A stretch of 64,000 bases of DNA from Aricia agestis (taxonomy: Eukaryota; Arthropoda; Insecta; Lepidoptera; Lycaenidae), in contig NC_056418.1 of NCBI RefSeq assembly GCF_905147365.1, positions 7,687,262-7,751,261 of the forward strand, written 5' to 3'. This document shows, one piece after another, positions 60,501 to 64,000 of this stretch (the stretch's first letter is position 1; each line of letters starts with the position of its first letter). The notes under the pieces are model-generated. The model saw only the letters and a list, made by a program, of their open reading frames with translations. It did not search any database and was not told the origin of the DNA. Position numbers and translations under genes: made by a program.

Positions 60501-62797
60501 ACCAAATGTAGCAAATTAGATTTTTATTTTTTTATACATAATATTGTAAGTTCGGATTTCGAAGCTGAGCATAGTGATAGGTTTATAAGTTTTGTTATAC
60601 ATTCCCTATATTTAAGAGAATTAGATAATAATGTTATGTATGTCGCCTAAATTAATTTGTTAAATTTTTGTTAAGGCCGGCTTAATCTTAATGATGTATG
60701 GCCTTTATAAAATAAAGATTTAAAAAAAAACATTTATTTTCTATTTAAAACCTCGACGTTATATTATGATTCGTGCCAAATTATTCTACCTTCAAAGCTA
60801 CACAGTAGCAAGACGCTATAGTTACCGGTGGTATTAGTGCCCGTAGTGTCGAGCAACGCTGGCGCCAGTCGGCCTAGTAGCCGCGTGAGGGTGGCCAGGT
60901 CGAGTAGCGCGGCCAACAGACGCTCCATGTCCCCGCCCTCCGCCCCCGCGCCCGCCCCCCGCGCCGCCGCGCGAGCGTGCACGCCCGCCAGACACTGCCA
61001 TTGGTCCATCTATACACACCGTCACTGATTATTACATTTTATATTTATTTGTTTATTTGAAAGATGACACCAAAAGTTTAGACATTACAGTTACAAATAA
61101 GATAAAATCCCGATAGATGCACTTTTCTGGTGTATTTTAATCAACTTTGGTCGTTTGTTTTTACTTAGTTAAATCAGATTCTAGAATTGTGTAGAGGGGA
61201 AAACATTTTGGTTTGATTGAACAACTGCTCGTTAAATAACTTATTCACATTTGCTTTACTTGCTACATTGAAAATGATACTCGACAGACAGAACACAAAA
61301 ACCTAGCAAAAGTAATGTCTACATACTGTTAAACATTCTCAGTAAATAAATAATTTGAGTTAAATTTATTTTAATCCAATCCAATAATGTTGTCTGTGGT
61401 AATTAAAGTCGTTCTTCTCTAAAAGAAACAATACTTACGACCGCCGTAAAAACTTCTAAAGGCGCTATGTCCGCTACACGAGCGATGCACTCTATGCAGT
61501 GCTTAAGGAATGTCTGCCATTCAGTCTCACCCTGGAACAAAGCATTTATTTTCCAGTTTATAAAATATAGTGCGTCAAGAAAGTGAAGAAATTAAAAAGT
61601 GGCAACATCGTAGTGCCATCCCTTTCAAATCAATCTAAGAAAAAAGGGATTACACTACGATGTTGTCACTTTTTAATTTCTTCTCTTGACGCAGTATAAA
61701 TTTGTAGTTAATATAAGTAGCAATTGTTTATTTACACAACGTAAAAAAATGCTTTAAATAGAATTTTACACAATATTTTTTTTTTTACGCTATAACTAAG
61801 TGCGTTATAATGTTTGAAGATTTGTTATGTGTGCATTTGTAATGTAAATGTGTGTGTACTTACATCGTCATCACATGTGTCGTTGTCTAGATGCTGGAGC
61901 TGTGCCTTATTGTGCTGGAACTGTATCTTATTGAGGACACCAACCACGAGCGCCTGCAGGGCCTCCCAGTACCTGAAGCACAAGTTTAATATGCAGGTGA
62001 AAACGCACTAAAGACTAAAGTTCGAAGGGCCAACCAATGCACAAAACTGCATATCAAATGTCAAAATTGGATTTAATTCTGCGTTTCGTTATTTTTATTA
62101 CAGCATAGGCGTTATTACACTGCAGTGAATGGACGGGACACATCGGGGCCAAATATTATTTTGTATAAAATTGTACAGGCTGAACCGCACTACGGAGCAG
62201 TGTAACTACACGGCATAAAACTTCATCACTACGGTACTTGAATTGTCGCACCATTCCGCGGCAGTTTTAGCAACTGCCTATAAAACATTTATACGTGGGA
62301 GAGCCATGCTTCGGCACGAATGGGCCGGCTCTACCGGAGAAATACCACGTTCTCACAGAAAACCGTCGTGAAACAGCGCTTGCGCTGTGTTTCGCCGAGT
62401 GAGTGAGTTTACCGGAGGCCCAATCCCCTACCCTATTCCCTTCCCTTCTCTATTCCCTTCCTTTCCTTACCCTCCCCTATTACCCTGATCCCTCTTAAAA
62501 GGCCGGCAACGCACTTGCAGCTCTTCTGATGCTGCGAGTGTCCATGGGCGACGGAAATTGCTTTCCATCAGGTGACCCGTTTGCTCGTTTGCCCCCTTAT
62601 TTCATAAAAAAAAACTAAGCGAACGTAGAATAAAGCAATATAAGATGCTAATTATTTTTTAATTTTTGCGATATATACAAACACTATAAAAATATATAAC
62701 ATAAAAATATTTACTTCACTGTGTCTTCAGGTTTGAGGACATCAATAAACTGTATCCAAATCTCCAAACAGCTCACAAAAGTGGAACACGTGGGTAC
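51546..62797 (-). CDS. XPO6: Exportin-6, C-terminal 13 exons (N-terminal part outside window)
   Basis: Exons in gene order: 62797-62715, 61972-61864, 61531-61439, 61009-60790, 57316-57184, 56899-56773, 56292-56152, 55668-55438, 54395-54214, 53942-53751, 53463-53214, 52477-52247 and 51641-51546. They close in frame at 2088 nt (695 residues plus TAA). Exportin-6 is an importin-beta-family HEAT-repeat receptor that exports actin-profilin from the nucleus with RanGTP. Diagnostic blocks: LVVGVLNKIQFQHNKAQLQH, TEWQTFLKHCIECIARVADI, LIHRWRYFF, LNTKWKLYHK and the end DLPTFTQNIQRLMND. The importin-beta N-terminal domain must lie to the right of the window. Exons 60790-61009 and 55438-55668 carry Ala/Gly-rich loops absent from vertebrates. 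The acceptor before 56292 lacks a pyrimidine tract. Introns hold a LINE, hairpin MITEs and a SINE-like element; exons are intact. Confidence 0.93.
51852..52211. mobile_element. 360-bp MITE in the last exportin-6 intron
   Basis: CAGGGTGCAATTAAACCTTC and CTGCCAAATTT at the left are inverted at the right, ending GCGCCCTG. TATA or TA flanks both ends. It lies 35 bases from the exon 52247 donor. The GC-rich middle has no supported gene. Confidence 0.85.
52583..53119. mobile_element. 537-bp foldback element in exportin-6 intron
   Basis: TAGTACGGGAGCCCTAG begins an arm of about 260 bp whose complement ends at 53119. Paired words include GTGGTAGCTAACAGAGATAG, ATCAATATACAAA and TTAGGGTTCCGTT. The loop is very short, so most of the element is stem. 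Confidence 0.9.
54951..55404 (+). repeat. GGGTTCCGTAGCC dispersed repeat in exportin-6 intron
   Basis: It starts TTTTAGGGTTCCGTAGCCAA and ends CGAGTCCAACTCGCACTTTG and GCC. It has a GTCTGTCTGTCTGTCTGTCC tract near 55010. It is longer and more diverged than the 49551 copy. Confidence 0.8.
56371..56394. repeat. G24 homopolymer in exportin-6 intron
   Basis: There are 24 consecutive G residues on the plus strand, preceded by GGTTATGGGCA. Length may be unreliable, because homopolymers this long are error-prone in sequencing. Confidence 0.9.
57440..57560. mobile_element. 121-bp hairpin MITE, copy 2 (exportin-6 intron)
   Basis: Same sequence as 46233-46353 with minor changes. Here the loop arm AAGGGATGACACTACGATGT is almost perfectly complementary to the other half. 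The outer bases AGTC and GACT extend the pairing to 57436-57564. Confidence 0.9.
57925..57959 (+). promoter_or_regulatory. Internal promoter of the LINE: initiator plus DPE
   Basis: TCAGTC (57925-57930) matches the arthropod initiator with A+1 at 57927. GCACGT at 57954-57959 lies exactly at +28 to +33 and fits the degenerate downstream promoter element. This pair is typical of Jockey/I-type LINE 5' ends. Confidence 0.6.
58276..59452 (+). pseudogene. LINE linker and reverse transcriptase remnant
   Basis: The linker reads PWWNQELSKAVAERRLALKK and is cut by a TAG at 58484-58486 (M-stop-RKLRW context). The RT core is open from 58571 to 59452: SPGIDGIVYSMI, KYRPISLISCFCKIYNKMI, GFRRGRSCEDGL, AFTDIMDAYNCVS, DGLAQGDPMSSVLF and the catalytic YADD at 59345-59356. 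A stop at 59450-59452 ends the frame in the thumb. The upstream endonuclease has been deleted, so the copy is dead in cis. The family resembles the I/Jockey supergroup. Confidence 0.85.
59749..60170 (-). mobile_element. 5'-truncated LINE fragment inserted in reverse into the 57924 LINE
   Basis: On the minus strand it contains a C-terminal LINE coding block (NFLPRTVKLWNELSPAVFPD, then YDLQTFKKIAYSLLKGRQ), a stop, the shared 3' tail and poly(A) (poly-T at 59750-59762). It is not collinear with the host LINE, whose sequence is lost around the insertion. It shows that the tail found in the 5813 and 62287 elements belongs to a real LINE. Confidence 0.85.
61574..61690. mobile_element. 117-bp hairpin MITE, copy 3 (exportin-6 intron)
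   Basis: Same family as 46233-46353 and 57440-57560. It keeps ATCGTAGTGCCATCCCTTTC and the complementary half, with a 4-base deletion near the right end (TTTCTTCTCTTGAC). Confidence 0.9.
62287..62614 (+). mobile_element. SINE-like element with LINE-type tail, copy 2
   Basis: A 328-bp copy collinear with 5813-6151, with the same start ATTTATACGTGGGAGAGCC and a poly(A) end at 62606-62614. It lies in the exportin-6 intron between 61973 and 62714. Confidence 0.85.
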
Positions 62798-63210
62798 CTG
62801 GAAATTTATGATTTAATTAAAAATACATAAAAGTCACTTCTGCTAGTCTGGATTTAAGTTAACCATGGGTCGTGTCGGTCTCGTCGTTATTCGTATTAAT
62901 GAAGGAGAAAGAATTCTATTTTTAAGACACAATTAGCAGGAACGCAGACTGGTGCAGACCAGTGTTGCCAGATGGTTTCAACCTTTTATCTGTAGTGGGA
63001 ACTGCTAAAATCTGTATTAAAGTCAACAAAAAAATTACCTATTAATCATTATCTACGCTTTTTTATGAAAATAAAAAAAATGAATACGTATTGACGTGAT
63101 AAGGTGATAATCGTATACCTACTTAATAAATAAAAGTATACATAAATTGGTAACTTTTTATTTTAAATAAAAATTTAAAATCTAATAGAAAAAAATATAT
63201 TAAACACACT

Positions 63211-63340
63211 AAGGGCCATCACCACTTCCTAATAAAGTACCGGATAGGCTATCCACAACTTTTTTTGACAGATTCTCCATACTTTATCTGTCAAGTTAAG
63301 TATCCGGCACTTATCCGGAAGTGGTGAAACAGGTCCTTAA
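63211..63340. mobile_element. 130-bp foldback element
   Basis: AAGGGCCATCACCACTTCCT is inverted as GGAAGTGGTGAAACAGGTCC near 63317-63336. ACCGGATA and TATCCGG words also pair. A related fragment is at 2222-2305. It lies in the exportin-6 intron at the window edge. Confidence 0.75.
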
Positions 63341-63572
63341 AAAAACATAGCAAAAAGATAGAATTAATATTATTTTCATCTGTATTTTTTTTATTTTTCG
63401 ACAGCAACTGCTCATCAACCTCTAGATTATAGCATGGTTTTGTACCAATCAGTTACTTTGTATCATGTATGCAAAACTCTAAAAAGGTCTGTATTTAGCT
63501 TGTTAAATTTGTTAAATTTTTACAAAATTAATCATATTTACAAAATTCTGTAATTCTGTATAAATATCTGTA

Positions 63573-63612
63573 TCCAGTACTTATATGTATAGTAATACAT
63601 ATAAGTACTGGA
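63573..63612. repeat. 17-bp perfect hairpin
   Basis: TCCAGTACTTATATGTA and its exact complement flank a 6-nt loop (TAGTAA). Confidence 0.85.
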
Positions 63613-63671
63613 TTTTCTCCGTATTTATACAGAAGGTGAGTACACCAAAAATCTGTATAAATACGGAGAAA

Positions 63672-63674
<3 letters not shown>

Positions 63675-63731
<57 letters not shown>
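63675..63731. repeat. AT dinucleotide microsatellite
   Basis: An uninterrupted TA/AT run of about 55 bases. The open frames that cross it are artefacts. Confidence 0.95.
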
Positions 63732-63735
<4 letters not shown>

Positions 63736-63758
63736 GCAACACTGCTGGTGCTAGTAGT

Positions 63759-63888
63759 TTAAGCCCCAATTTCACCAACGACTGTTAAAGTTAACGCTCG
63801 AATTAGTATCATGTTACCTCTTTCGTTTTTCTTATGAATGAAAGAGAAGACTTGACATTTTAACAGACGTTGGTGAAATTGGGGCTAA
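63759..63888. mobile_element. 130-bp MITE with 22-bp TIRs
   Basis: TTAAGCCCCAATTTCACCAA and CG at the left are inverted as CGTTGGTGAAATTGGGGCTA and A at the right, with one base missing. The inner GTTAAAGTTAA and ATTTTAAC words extend the pairing. Confidence 0.85.
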
Positions 63889-63901
63889 GTAAAATAAGTA
63901 T

Positions 63902-63954
63902 ATCGCAATTAATAGATTTTTAACTAAGCTAGTTAAAAATCTATCAATTGCGAT
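63902..63954. repeat. 24-bp hairpin with 5-nt loop
   Basis: The arms 63902-63925 and 63931-63954 pair with a single mismatch around AAGCT. It sits next to the MITE at 63759-63888. Confidence 0.85.
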
Positions 63955-64000
63955 TTAAGACAACTTAAAAATCCTAATTCCTTTTTTAACGTCGTCGTAA

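Larger units (their letters stand above)
57924..60730 (+). mobile_element. I-group-like LINE, internally deleted, with 10-bp target duplication
   Basis: CATTTATTTT flanks both ends (57914-57923 and 60731-60740). The element starts TTCAGTCG, carries an ORF1 start (ATG 58084) that stops after about 50 codons, then jumps to a linker and RT region (58276-59452), a thumb region (to about 59740), a reverse LINE-tail insert (59749-60170), and a C-terminal zinc-knuckle region (60384-60650, CVVC...H...C). It ends in AATAAAGATTT and poly(A) at 60721-60730. The endonuclease is missing. The host site is the exportin-6 intron between 57316 and 60790. Confidence 0.85.

Noticed and set aside
63581..63788. 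Open frames crossing the AT microsatellite (poly Ile-Tyr)
   Set aside because: Simple dinucleotide repeat without stops; no gene.
1..64000. A gene-cluster-type novel system linking the host genes
   Set aside because: The genes belong to unrelated pathways, lie on both strands and have independent exon structures; no functional coupling is visible beyond divergent and convergent neighbours.

Overview
The window is animal nuclear DNA, almost certainly from a butterfly or moth. The background is AT-rich, and genes are split into many short exons with GT/AG introns. Introns and intergenic DNA are packed with short inverted-repeat elements, Helitron-like repeats and LINE tails of types I recognise from lepidopteran genomes. 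There are no bacterial operons, rRNAs or CRISPR arrays. The species cannot be named from the sequence alone.

Seven host genes can be built exon by exon. From left to right they are: the last two exons of a CUEDC1-like gene (+, 73-2566); a short class C seven-transmembrane receptor in a very GC-rich block (+, 22584-24688); SSR3/TRAP-gamma (-, 28727-25300); the complete condensin subunit gene NCAPD2 (+, 29816-43627, 21 exons, 1391 codons plus stop); two tandem NUDT9-type ADP-ribose hydrolase genes (+, 44110-45677 and 47000-48073); and the C-terminal 695 codons of exportin-6 (-, 62797-51546, 13 exons, 5' end beyond the right edge). In every gene the splice phases and total lengths close in frame, which is the main support for the models. 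SSR3 and NCAPD2 are head to head across about 1.1 kb. The receptor and SSR3 converge tail to tail with poly(A) signals 14 bases apart.

The stretch 2.6-22.5 kb has no host gene that I can support. It holds a frameshifted CR1/Jockey-type LINE (-, 9155-about 12900), a solo LTR with a 4-bp target duplication (20936-21481), a degenerate minisatellite, a 1.26-kb inverted-repeat element rich in CTCGCGAGA-like motifs, and nested dispersed repeats. A second LINE (57924-60730), bounded by a 10-bp target duplication, sits in an exportin-6 intron. It keeps an arthropod initiator and a correctly spaced downstream promoter element, but has lost most of its coding region.

The host genes have unrelated housekeeping roles (chromosome condensation, ER protein translocation, nuclear export of actin, ADP-ribose clearance), and nothing suggests an operon-like system. 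The most unusual items are the NUDT9 pair that differs at the N terminus, a 600-bp inverted-repeat element that carries a MADF DNA-binding domain inside NCAPD2, a three-copy family of near-perfect ~120-bp hairpins, and short elements that share a 3' tail with a LINE.
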